Source: Chloroflexota bacterium
GTDB lineage: Bacteria; Chloroflexota; Anaerolineae; Anaerolineales; Villigracilaceae
Assembly: GCA_016866215.1 (NCBI GenBank)
Contig: VGNE01000004.1
Location: forward strand, 1 to 64,000
Length of the DNA: 64,000 bases
Reading direction: 5' to 3'
The notes beneath the pieces were generated by a model. It was not told the origin of the DNA. It was given only the letters and a program-made list of their open reading frames with translations, and searched no databases. The translations under genes were made by a program, and so were the position numbers. Below, in pieces: positions 17,244 through 25,083 of this stretch. How positions within the stretch are numbered: position 1 is the first letter of the stretch; every line of letters begins with the position of its first letter.

Positions 17244-18650
17244 ATGAGAAAAACCTTCATTGGGATCGGCTCCTTTCTTCAAACTCCTGCGGGTGTGGTC
17301 GTCATTACAACGATCATCTGGCTTGGCATACTGTGGGGCTTGAATATTCCTTTTAATCCCTATGTCAGTATCGCTATATTTTTCGCCGATATCGGTATCG
17401 CCCTTTTCCTGTTTGACCGTCTAGTATATTTCTTTTCACAGTTCGTGTTGCCTATTCAAAACCCCAAAGACAGGCGGGAGGTCTATTTGAGGGTAAGAAA
17501 CTTCGAATCAGGCGACCGCGGGCCGACCCTCTTTATCAAGAACGGACATGTAATTGAACATGAGGGGGAAACGGGGAAACGTGGTCCTGGCATTCTTGTT
17601 TTGGACACGGCCAGCGCAGCTGTTTTGCGCACGGATACTGAAATCAGCAGTACAGTGGGGCCTGGGATCAAATTCACACTGCCAGATGAATATATTGCCG
17701 GGTGCGTTGACCTTCGGTCACAGTGGCAGTTCATTGGTCCGCTTTCGAGCGGACAGCCATTTATCAATCCTGCACCGAACGCATCATCAAAAGGCAACGA
17801 ATTACAAAGCCACAGTAAACAAACCAGCGGAATGACTCGCGACGGGTTTGAAATCTCCCCGACGATCAGCATCAAATTTAGCATTAAGCGCCCGGTTGAA
17901 GCAATACCAACAGAAAGCGGCGTGACCTCACGATATGGGTTTGATCCAACATCCGTCCGAAATGCAATCACTCGTGAATTCATACGGCTTGGCGCCCCGG
18001 ATAAAAGCAAGTCCCGCATGGAATGGAATAAACTGCCTGCTCATCTGGTGGTCAACCTCTGGCGCGAATATATTCGTAAATTTAAATTTGAAGAATTATT
18101 CACGACCAAAGAGATCAGTGGCTTGCAAACCATTGAAGAAATGATCAATAAGCGCCTTCGCCAAAGCCATGTGGTTGGACTGGACGATTCAGGCCTGCCC
18201 ACCGGCGAACGGCTTGAAAGTCTGGAATACAAACAATTGCAATTAAGAGGTCTGGAGGTCAGGGAGGTGCGAATCCATAACGTGCTTTTTGAACCATCCA
18301 TAGAAGAGCAAACCATCCAACAATGGAGCGCGGAATGGATGAACCTTGCCAGCCAAGAAGCAAGTTATTTGAATGAAAAAGAGGCTTTGATCGAAACCGC
18401 GGCACGCAATGAGGCTGGCAAAAAATTTGCGTTGATCGTTTCCGCGAAATTTGGCGGCAGAAGTACCACGCCGCAATTAAACCCATTCAAGACACTTCAA
18501 CTTTTGATTCAGCCGCTTAAGGATTTCATCCTGACAAAGAGCCATGCTATGAGCGATATGGAAAAAGAACTAAGGAAATTGGATGAGATCTGGAAATGGC
18601 TTTTGGATCAAAGCGCCAAAAGCCAAGTGAAAGACGAAGAGGCTGGGTAA
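17244..18650 (+). CDS. SPFH (band 7)-like membrane protein 1
   Basis: A 468-residue protein. Two hydrophobic segments lie near the N-terminus (about 16-34 and 42-66, around VVVITTIIWLGILWG and YVSIAIFFADIGIALFLF). The following region resembles an SPFH domain: GPGILVLDTASAAVLRTDTE, GPGIKFTLPDEYIAGCVDLR, then MTRDGFEISPTISIKFSIKR. The C-terminal third is helical and charged, as expected for the coiled part of flotillin or stomatin relatives. SPFH proteins oligomerise in membrane microdomains. Sequence similarity is remote, so the family call is moderate. Its stop codon overlaps the start of the next gene (TAATG), implying coupled production of a hetero-oligomer. Confidence 0.65.
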   Translation: MRKTFIGIGSFLQTPAGVVVITTIIWLGILWGLNIPFNPYVSIAIFFADIGIALFLFDRLVYFFSQFVLPIQNPKDRREVYLRVRNFESGDRGPTLFIKNGHVIEHEGETGKRGPGILVLDTASAAVLRTDTEISSTVGPGIKFTLPDEYIAGCVDLRSQWQFIGPLSSGQPFINPAPNASSKGNELQSHSKQTSGMTRDGFEISPTISIKFSIKRPVEAIPTESGVTSRYGFDPTSVRNAITREFIRLGAPDKSKSRMEWNKLPAHLVVNLWREYIRKFKFEELFTTKEISGLQTIEEMINKRLRQSHVVGLDDSGLPTGERLESLEYKQLQLRGLEVREVRIHNVLFEPSIEEQTIQQWSAEWMNLASQEASYLNEKEALIETAARNEAGKKFALIVSAKFGGRSTTPQLNPFKTLQLLIQPLKDFILTKSHAMSDMEKELRKLDEIWKWLLDQSAKSQVKDEEAG

Positions 18651-20311
18651 TGAAAAGGCAGTCTCATCGCGACGAGGTCAAGTCCCTGCTCTTCGGTCTG
18701 ACAGACGCAAATGTTCGATTCAGAAATAGGTGGCGCAATATTGCCCTTCTGGCTGTATGGTTCCTGTTAAGCGGAATTTCCATGATCCTGCATGCTTTTA
18801 CCGTCATCGAACCGGATCATTTCGCAATCGTAATCGGCTTGAGTTTTTTGAAATATATTCCATTGCTGATCGTTGTCTACAGTCTGTCCAGAAGGAAGGC
18901 GGCAAAATACCTTGACGATATTTATGAATTACATAACCAATCTCTCGCATCTGATTTTCTTGAAGACATTGCATTCGGTTCCGGGCGCGAACAGATCACC
19001 ATCAAAGATGGCAGAATTCCCGAAATGTATGAAAGCTCTCCCATCGTCCTGATCGGCGGGCCGGGCAGGGTCCAGGTCAACCTGGATAGTGTGGCTTTGT
19101 CTGAAAAAGTAGATGGCGAACCAAAAGTCATCTACCCGCGCAGTGAACCCTGGAAACTCGGCAGATTCGAACGAATCCGCGAAATTGGTAAATTTGATCA
19201 GATTGGCAAACGCGAATACGCCGTTATTAATCTGCGTGATCAATTTATAAGCGGTCTCTCGCTAAAATCACGCACCAAAGATGGTATACCTTTGGAAGCC
19301 CAGGGGATCAAAGCGATATTCAGCATCCTGCGCAGACAACATTCAGATAACGACCATGCTGAAAACGATGCTTATCTGTTTGATGAACGCGCAGTACAAG
19401 CACTGGTCTATAACCAGGTGATCATCACGCCAGAGCCAGCCAGCCCGTCTGGAATCAACTTTCCGTGGGATACCACCGTTGTGCCGCTCATCATTTCGGA
19501 ATTGGAAAAACTGATCACCTCTCACACATTAAGTGAATTACTTGCCAGTATCGGTCAAAAGGAAGTGGACCAATCCTCGACCAATGAACAAACCATTGCT
19601 CAAATGCGCGAAGAAATGACGGGCGAACAAACCAGTATGAACGAAGGAAATGATACCCGCTCGCCCAATTTTATATCACGCTCCAAGATCACCGCTCAGT
19701 TCTTCAGCAACCCATTCAAAGAGAAGGCGGCCAAACTTGGGGTCGCTCTGGACTGGATAGACATAGGAACCTGGCAACTTCCCTCCAGCCTGATCCTCGA
19801 TAAACATAAAGAAGCATGGAACCAGTCACGCGAAAATGAAAAAAAACGCAATGTCTTGGCGCTTGCAGGGCAACAATTTGAACTGACCGAACTCATCAGG
19901 TTAATTAACCGCGTGGTTATTTCAAATTACGATAAATTGAATGCATCAGATGCTGCCTTCTCTAGGGAAAATGAAATTTCAGACGAGGACGTCTTAAAGG
20001 AACTGGATGATTTGATCCAACAAAGACCCGAGTTTAGAAAACATATCCGCCTGGATGAAGACACAGCAGAATCTAGAAATTTATTATCTTCAAGGCCAAA
20101 ACTCAAGAACCAGGCTGTTCAGCAGGAAATCAACACAAAAGATGCGAGCCTGATTGCGCTGGAAATGTTAAGGGCGTTTAGGATAGAACTGCTCGCAGGA
20201 AAAATGCTGATTGAAAACGAGAGTGATTCATCAGGAAAAAATAATAATGACTTGATAAGAATTGAAAAGGCATTACACGACATATCCCAGCTTATTCTTC
20301 ATTATCAATAA
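18650..20311 (+). CDS. SPFH (band 7)-like membrane protein 2
   Basis: A 553-residue protein from the ATG at 18650 inside TAATG. Two membrane segments lie at about 27-45 and 55-75 (IALLAVWFLLSGISMIL, then a hydrophobic stretch ending VVYSLSRRKA). The SPFH-like part has IVLIGGPGRVQVNLDSVALS, EYAVINLRDQFISGL, and SRTKDGIPLEAQGIKAIFSI. The C-terminal half is long, polar and helical. It is a diverged partner of the preceding gene: both share the order of a glycine turn, the TxDGIxxE strand and a helical tail. It closes the locus; the next gene (psuG) starts 14 bases later but is an ordinary metabolic enzyme. Confidence 0.62.
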   Translation: MKRQSHRDEVKSLLFGLTDANVRFRNRWRNIALLAVWFLLSGISMILHAFTVIEPDHFAIVIGLSFLKYIPLLIVVYSLSRRKAAKYLDDIYELHNQSLASDFLEDIAFGSGREQITIKDGRIPEMYESSPIVLIGGPGRVQVNLDSVALSEKVDGEPKVIYPRSEPWKLGRFERIREIGKFDQIGKREYAVINLRDQFISGLSLKSRTKDGIPLEAQGIKAIFSILRRQHSDNDHAENDAYLFDERAVQALVYNQVIITPEPASPSGINFPWDTTVVPLIISELEKLITSHTLSELLASIGQKEVDQSSTNEQTIAQMREEMTGEQTSMNEGNDTRSPNFISRSKITAQFFSNPFKEKAAKLGVALDWIDIGTWQLPSSLILDKHKEAWNQSRENEKKRNVLALAGQQFELTELIRLINRVVISNYDKLNASDAAFSRENEISDEDVLKELDDLIQQRPEFRKHIRLDEDTAESRNLLSSRPKLKNQAVQQEINTKDASLIALEMLRAFRIELLAGKMLIENESDSSGKNNNDLIRIEKALHDISQLILHYQ

Positions 20312-20325
20312 CAATAAGATGCCAA

Positions 20326-21258
20326 ATGAAACATCCAAATATTCTCATCTCCCCGAAGATCACGACCGCGCTTGATTTGGGCGCGCCCATCGTTGCACTC
20401 GAATCGACCGTCATCACCCATGGACTTCCCCACCCGCAAAACCTGGAATTGGCGCGCGATATGGAAAAACAAGTCCACGACTTTGGTGCAACGCCCGCAA
20501 CTGTTGCTCTGCTGGATGGAAAGATCCGCATCGGTCTATCAGACAAGGAACTGGTTCGGCTTTCTGACGCAGAAGCGGACTCGATCCTAAAGGTGAGTCA
20601 TCGTGATTTTGCCACAGCCATCCTCAAAAAAAAGAACGGCGGCACCACTGTGGCCGGGACGATGTTCGTGGCGCACATGGCGGGCATCAAAGTCCTTGCC
20701 ACGGGCGGCATCGGCGGCGTGCACAAGGAATCGCCTTTCGATATATCAACGGACTTGCGGGCACTCGCAGAAATACCTGTGATTATTGTCTGTGCTGGCG
20801 CGAAAGCAATTTTAGACTTACCGGCGACGCTCGAATATCTTGAATCGATGGGTGTGCCGGTTGTCGGCTATCAAACTGATGAATTTCCCGCGTTTTACTC
20901 CCGTGAGAGCGGACTGGGCGTAAGCGTAAGATTAGACTCCCCCAAAGAAATTGCAGACTTCGCCAAAGCGCATTGGGAGCTTGGAATGAAAAGCGCAATC
21001 CTCGTGACGAATCCTGTCCCGGAAAATAATGCAATTCCAAAGTCCGAAATGGACCCGATCATTTCAAAAGCGTCGGCAGAAGCCATCGAGAAGGGAATCC
21101 ACGGACAGGTGCTCACTCCATTTTTGCTAGGTCGCATCAGCGAATTGACTCAAGGAAAATCTCTGCGTACCAATTTGGCATTATTGCTAAACAATGCACG
21201 TCTCGCCGCGCAAATCGCGGGAGAAATGAAGACAAGCAAGCGAGTTAAGGCTATTTAA
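20326..21258 (+). CDS. psuG: Pseudouridine-5'-phosphate glycosidase
   Basis: A 310-residue PsuG family enzyme, which cleaves pseudouridine 5'-phosphate to uracil and ribose 5-phosphate in the cytoplasm. Recognised blocks are APIVALESTVITHGLPHPQN, GGTTVAGTMFVAHMAGIKVL, TGGIGGVHK, and PVVGYQTDEFPAFYSRESGL, plus the C-terminal NPVPENNAI. The length is normal for the family. No pseudouridine kinase (psuK) lies beside it, so the partner must be elsewhere. Uracil phosphoribosyltransferase at 37228 could salvage the released uracil. Confidence 0.95.
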   Translation: MKHPNILISPKITTALDLGAPIVALESTVITHGLPHPQNLELARDMEKQVHDFGATPATVALLDGKIRIGLSDKELVRLSDAEADSILKVSHRDFATAILKKKNGGTTVAGTMFVAHMAGIKVLATGGIGGVHKESPFDISTDLRALAEIPVIIVCAGAKAILDLPATLEYLESMGVPVVGYQTDEFPAFYSRESGLGVSVRLDSPKEIADFAKAHWELGMKSAILVTNPVPENNAIPKSEMDPIISKASAEAIEKGIHGQVLTPFLLGRISELTQGKSLRTNLALLLNNARLAAQIAGEMKTSKRVKAI

Positions 21259-21412
21259 CCGTCATTGCGAGGCGATGTACTTTCGCCGAAGCGTCGCCGT
21301 GGCGCCGTGGCGACACAATCTCCATTAATTTGTGAGAGATTGCTTCGCCGCCACACCTTCCCTGGCGGGCGGTGCCGGGGAAGTACAAGAGCGGCAGCTC
21401 GCAATGACATGA
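21259..21412. repeat. Intergenic palindromic repeat, GCAATCTC/GAGATTGC family
   Basis: The element opens CGTCATTGCGAG and closes CTCGCAATGACAT, giving inverted ends. Inside are a GC-rich stretch and AGAGATTGCTTCGCC, which recurs at about 41367-41381. The same layout (gcaatctc to gagattgcttc between cattgc ends) is seen at 41190-41400, so this is a dispersed non-coding family. It lies between psuG and the AHSA1-like gene. Confidence 0.7.
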
Positions 21413-21420
21413 GAGGCAAA

Positions 21421-21843
21421 ATGAAAAACGAATTTACGCTTACCGTTACGATCCACGCCAAAGCAGAGACGATCTACAAAGCATGGCTTTCCACAGACGG
21501 GCATAGCGCCATTACGGGCAGTCCCGCAAAAGTGGACGGCACTGTGAACGGCGACTTCACCGCATGGGATGGTTACATCTGGGGAACGTTCTTGGAATTG
21601 GAAGGGAATAAAAGAATCTTGCAAGCCTGGCGCACGGGTGAGTTTCCTTCGGAAGCAGAAGATTCGATCGTGGAAATTTTGCTCGAAGAAGAACATGGTA
21701 AAACGAAACTAACGCTCAAGCATTCCAATATCCCCGAAGGCCAAGCGGATGGGTATAAATCAGGCTGGGAGGATTTTTATTTCAAGCCAATGAGGGAATA
21801 TGGTTTTGAGGGGAAGCAAATAGGTAGACAGGTAAACAAGTAA
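21421..21843 (+). CDS. SRPBCC/AHSA1-like protein
   Basis: A 140-residue protein of the START-like (Bet v1) fold, AHSA1 branch. It begins with FTLTVTIHAKAETIYKAWL, has DGYIWGTFLELEGNKRILQA in the middle strands, and ends with a helix starting GYKSGWEDFYFKPMREY. These proteins form a hydrophobic cavity and bind lipophilic ligands; most bacterial members are uncharacterised. The ATG at 21421 is preceded by GAGAGG; an upstream extension into the repeat is not credible. Confidence 0.82.
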   Translation: MKNEFTLTVTIHAKAETIYKAWLSTDGHSAITGSPAKVDGTVNGDFTAWDGYIWGTFLELEGNKRILQAWRTGEFPSEAEDSIVEILLEEEHGKTKLTLKHSNIPEGQADGYKSGWEDFYFKPMREYGFEGKQIGRQVNK

Positions 21844-21901
21844 ACAGGTTGGAAAGGAATCTCTCGCATGGACGGTTGCCCCTTTTTTGAATTACGAAGG
21901 T

Positions 21902-22120
21902 TTATTTAACTTCCTTGAAGAATTTTTCGATCTCAATACTCGCATCGCGCAACGCGCCTTTTAATGTATAACGATCAACTTCGTCGTGAAACGGAAAAAC
22001 AATAACCCTGCCGTCAGGGTGTTTCATTTTTACATGACTGCCTTTTCGATGAATCTCAACAAAGCCCAAACGCATTAATGCCGTTAAGATTTGCCGCCCA
22101 GATATTAAAGGCAATTTCAT
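21902..22120 (-). CDS. hicA: HicA-type toxin (mRNA interferase)
   Basis: A 72-residue double-stranded-RNA-binding-fold protein of the HicA/YcfA family. It contains SGRQILTALMRLGFVEIHRK, followed by GSH (the catalytic His) and HPDGRVIVFPFH. HicA cleaves mRNA and is neutralised by HicB. It overlaps the 3' end of hicB by four bases, so the order is antitoxin first. The length is typical. Confidence 0.92.
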   Translation of the reverse strand: MKLPLISGRQILTALMRLGFVEIHRKGSHVKMKHPDGRVIVFPFHDEVDRYTLKGALRDASIEIEKFFKEVK

Positions 22121-22314
22121 ATCGTTAACTCAACGATTTCTTGATTTTCCGTTAATTCTGCGGGTTCCGGCTCTAAATACAAATCTATCGCTTCACGAAT
22201 ATTTTCAAGGGCTTCCTCTTTTGTCTTGCCCTGCGACCAACAACTTTGGAGAGCAGGGACGTGCGCCACAAAATACCCGTCTTCGCCGCGCTCCATGATT
22301 ACTTGAATGTTCAT
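22117..22314 (-). CDS. hicB: HicB-type antitoxin
   Basis: A 65-residue partial RNase-H-fold antitoxin. It begins with QVIMERGEDGYFVAHVPALQ, then SCWSQGKTKEEALENIREAI, the classic HicB signature. The C-terminus is short (ELTENQEIVELTI), with no separate ribbon-helix-helix or HTH domain, so transcriptional autoregulation may depend on another factor. GGAGTAA lies upstream of the ATG on the minus strand. Confidence 0.92.
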   Translation of the reverse strand: MNIQVIMERGEDGYFVAHVPALQSCWSQGKTKEEALENIREAIDLYLEPEPAELTENQEIVELTI

Positions 22315-22480
22315 AAATTACTCCTTTACTTTCGTTTCTAGTTCTGCGCTCATATTTACCTTTTGTGAATAACAGACCCGTTGATTTTAGTTAAAACTTA
22401 AGCGCTGTGCGGATTATACCCGTAAGCGTCAATCCGCTATTGCTTATTTAACTTCCTTATTCAATGGTCAGTACAAGAAG

Positions 22481-22579
22481 ACGTCTCGCATGGACGGTTG
22501 CCAGAGATGGTTACTGGAATCCTTCGGCACGGTGAGCCGCGAAGCGAGTCGAACCGTCAGGACAACGCATACGAGACGT
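22481..22579. repeat. Small palindromic (MITE-like) repeat, TTCG..CGGTGAGCC family
   Basis: A 99-base element flanked by ACGTCTCG (22481-22488) and CGAGACGT (22572-22579). Its core, cggtgagccgcgaagcgag, recurs near 30370 and twice around 58300-58430 in opposite orientations. The sequence TCTCGCATGGACGGTTGCC inside it (22484-22502) also occurs at 21862-21880, on the far side of hicBA. It is non-coding and too short to encode a transposase. Confidence 0.65.
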
Positions 22580-22599
22580 TTTATTTCTTCTTTCATCTT

Positions 22600-23085
22600 T
22601 CATCCTTTCCCCAAAAGCTCTTTCACCAACTGCTCCGGCACATGTACAGCCACCACCTCCCCCTTGACAGTAATTATCCCATTAACCCTAATCCACTCTT
22701 TTATCACAACTTTACGCCCTTTTACTTCTTTCACCTTTGCGCGGACTTCCAACACGGGACCCAGCGGCGTGGGCTTGAGATAATCTATATGCAATGAAGC
22801 GGTCAGATAACGTAAAGGCGGCTCGGTATCCATGGCGCGGTTTTCGGCGCGGTAGCTTGCCGCGGCGGCTGTGCCTGTACCGTGACAATCCACCAGCGAG
22901 GCGAGCAAGCCACCATACACATATCCGGGAATAGCTGTGTGATATGCTTTTGGCATGAAGTAACAAACGGATTCATCGCCATCCCAAAAACTTTTAATTT
23001 GATGTCCGAGTTCGTTCATACTTCCGCAGCCGTAACAATGAGCGAAGTATTCGGGGTAGTAATCTTGAAAAGCTTTATCGGTCAT
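22600..23085 (-). CDS. Hotdog-fold thioesterase (PaaI/4HBT-like)
   Basis: A 161-residue hotdog protein. The hotdog helix is IPGYVYGGLLASLVDCHGTG, followed by strands with RYLTASLHIDYLKPTPLG and VLEVRAKVKEVKGRKVVIKE. An N-terminal CYGCGSMNELG precedes the fold. Such enzymes hydrolyse acyl-CoA or aryl-CoA thioesters. The substrate cannot be read from sequence. It lies on the minus strand, 89 bases from the next minus-strand gene upstream. Confidence 0.85.
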   Translation of the reverse strand: MTDKAFQDYYPEYFAHCYGCGSMNELGHQIKSFWDGDESVCYFMPKAYHTAIPGYVYGGLLASLVDCHGTGTAAAASYRAENRAMDTEPPLRYLTASLHIDYLKPTPLGPVLEVRAKVKEVKGRKVVIKEWIRVNGIITVKGEVVAVHVPEQLVKELLGKG

Positions 23086-23173
23086 TGGCTGTTTCCTTGA
23101 AGGTTTCAGGAGTTCGTCTTAATTCGCCCAACTCTGGGTGTCTTCTGGAAGACTTCCGAAATCCGGATGTGAA

Positions 23174-23992
23174 TTACGGTGTTGCTGTAGAGGTTACAGC
23201 TGGTGTACGCGATGGCGGGAGCGGTGTAAGACTATCAAACACCACAAAACGCCCAACTACTTTCCACTCAAGGCCCATGAAGATCTGTACTTCATAAGAT
23301 CCTGCAGTCCAGCCGCCGCTTGGGCCTGTGTTTTCAACTTTGCCACCAATGCCGCCCGTACTCCACTCTTCCTTCCACGGTTCGGTTTGAAAATCAAACA
23401 GTTTACCATCGCGGTACCAAAGCGCGCTCCACTGCACACCGGGGATCGTGTTGTTGTAATCGAAACCACCATACATTGTTGTTATGGGAAGTTCAAAAAC
23501 AGTTTTCGGGTTGACCGGATTCACGCCATCAAACTCTGTTGAAAATTGAATGGACGTAAATACAGCATCTGGATTCGGCGTAACGGGTCCTGCAAATAAG
23601 GCTTCGATGGCAAGAGGCAAAAAAGGCGTGAGCGTTAATGTGGGTGTATCAGAAACAGAGGGAGTCAATGTAAGGGTTGACGGGACTGTGATAGTTGGGG
23701 TCAATGTGATGGTTGGGGTCAGTGTAATGGTGGGAGTCAGCGATGGCGTGGGAGAAGGCGGAAAATAGACATAGATCATCGGCTCGCCGTAAAATGGAAG
23801 CCAATAGCCAAATCCGGCCAGGAGCACGCCCAGGAAAAACAATCTCCAAGTAGTGATACTCTGGCGCCTTCGCAAACTATAAAACGATAACTTGCGTGCG
23901 GTCTGCATGGATTTGATGGCGGCGCGGATCGAATAATATGCCGCCACAACTGCCAAAAGTGCAAGAGCAATAACGCCTGCGCGAATATCCAT
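23174..23992 (-). CDS. Membrane-anchored protein with Thr/Pro linker and surface domain
   Basis: A 272-residue protein of unknown function. Two hydrophobic segments lie at about 5-25 and 50-68. A Thr/Pro-rich linker (about 78-125) consists of LTPTITLTPT-type repeats. A beta-rich extracytoplasmic domain (about 130-255) follows, with GVQWSALWYRDGKLFDFQ and SYEVQIFMGLEWKVVGRFVV, resembling domains placed on the Chloroflexota cell surface. The tail is again Thr/Pro rich. The linker repeats are also visible as imperfect DNA repeats at about 23640-23760. Confidence 0.75.
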   Translation of the reverse strand: MDIRAGVIALALLAVVAAYYSIRAAIKSMQTARKLSFYSLRRRQSITTWRLFFLGVLLAGFGYWLPFYGEPMIYVYFPPSPTPSLTPTITLTPTITLTPTITVPSTLTLTPSVSDTPTLTLTPFLPLAIEALFAGPVTPNPDAVFTSIQFSTEFDGVNPVNPKTVFELPITTMYGGFDYNNTIPGVQWSALWYRDGKLFDFQTEPWKEEWSTGGIGGKVENTGPSGGWTAGSYEVQIFMGLEWKVVGRFVVFDSLTPLPPSRTPAVTSTATP

Positions 23993-24055
23993 ATCGTGAT
24001 TATAGCATGGGCAAAGTGCCTGTCACTTTTTTATGTTTTTGAGTAAACTTGCAGT

Positions 24056-24898
24056 ATGTCAAAAGAAATTGTGCTGCTCAAATTGGGTGGATCGCTCATC
24101 ACTGATAAAGATATTCCCTATACCCCAAGGCTCGACAAACTGACAGATCTCGCTCAGGAAATTAAGACGGTTCTGGATTCAAGCCCGGACCTGCTCCTGA
24201 TCCTCGGGCATGGTTCTGGCTCGTTCGGACATGTCGCCGCCAAGAAATATGGCACGCGCGACGGGCTTCCTGCTCAAGGCGGCATCCTCGCCGCCGAGGA
24301 CGGCGACGAGAACAAGGAGTATTGGAAGGGATTCGCCGAAGTCCGCTTTCAGGCAGCGGAGTTGAACCGCTATGTAATTCAATCCCTATTGGCTGTCGGC
24401 GTACCTGCCATTTCATTTCCGCCATCCGCTTCGATGGTTTCAATGGATCGAAAAGTCATCCATCACAATATATTGGCTATACGCAAAGCCTTAGATGTTC
24501 ATTTGCTGCCCGCCGTTTATGGCGATGTGGCATTTGACGAAAACCTGGGCGGCACCATCCTTTCAACCGAAGATGTCTTTACATTTCTCGTTGAGCAGTT
24601 CTCCCCCTCCCGAATATTACTGGCAGGCATCGAGACCGGTGTGTGGCAGGATTTCCCAGCCAGGACAAGGCTGGTGAAACAGATCCAACTATCAGATTAT
24701 GAAAAGATGCGGGCTGGCATCGGCAGCTCGGCTAGTACAGATGTCACAGGCGGGATGAAAGCTAAAGTGGAGGAAATGCTTGCATTGATCCAAAAAAATA
24801 AAGGTTTGACTGTACAAATTTTCTCGGCTGAGGAAAGTGGGCACCTGACACGCGCCTTGAAAGGCGAAAATGTAGGGACTTTGTTAACTTCGCGCTGA
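24056..24898 (+). CDS. Isopentenyl phosphate kinase
   Basis: A 280-residue amino-acid-kinase-fold enzyme. It has LLKLGGSLITDK at the N-terminus, LGHGSGSFGH (the final His is the catalytic one in this family) near 50-59, and GIGSSASTDVTGGMKAKVEE near the C-terminus. The kinase phosphorylates isopentenyl phosphate to isopentenyl diphosphate in the alternative mevalonate route. That route, with IPK and a phosphomevalonate decarboxylase, is established for some archaea and for Roseiflexus in Chloroflexota. No other isoprenoid gene is next to it here. The length is normal. Confidence 0.9.
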   Translation: MSKEIVLLKLGGSLITDKDIPYTPRLDKLTDLAQEIKTVLDSSPDLLLILGHGSGSFGHVAAKKYGTRDGLPAQGGILAAEDGDENKEYWKGFAEVRFQAAELNRYVIQSLLAVGVPAISFPPSASMVSMDRKVIHHNILAIRKALDVHLLPAVYGDVAFDENLGGTILSTEDVFTFLVEQFSPSRILLAGIETGVWQDFPARTRLVKQIQLSDYEKMRAGIGSSASTDVTGGMKAKVEEMLALIQKNKGLTVQIFSAEESGHLTRALKGENVGTLLTSR

Positions 24899-24992
24899 GC
24901 GGAGCAGAGCGAAGTCGAAGCGCATAGGATTGTCTACGTTCTGTCCTTCGACTGCGCCGCGAAACCAGCGGCTCCGCTCAGGACGGAGGGTA
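24890..24992. repeat. Palindromic repeat, CTGAGCGGAG..TCCTTCGAC family
   Basis: GCTGAGCGGAGCAGAGCGAA appears in one orientation, and CCTTCGACTGCGCC followed by GCTCCGCTCAGGACGG in the other, so the region can fold into a long hairpin. Close relatives occur at 60290-60405. It starts at the end of the isopentenyl phosphate kinase gene and could act as its terminator or mRNA end. Confidence 0.6.
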
Positions 24993-25083
24993 TCAAAAAG
25001 AAGTGACGAATAACTCTTGCTTTTTTTGTGAAAAATTGGATAATTGAGATTGCCGAATTATATATAATCAACAAGGAGATAGT

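Noticed and set aside
22490-22797. Plus-strand frames overlapping the repeat and the thioesterase gene
   Set aside because: They are antisense to the thioesterase and begin inside a repeat.
23640-23760. Tandem DNA repeat that could be a CRISPR or satellite
   Set aside because: The periodicity is explained by codons of the Thr/Pro linker in the membrane protein; there are no unique spacers.
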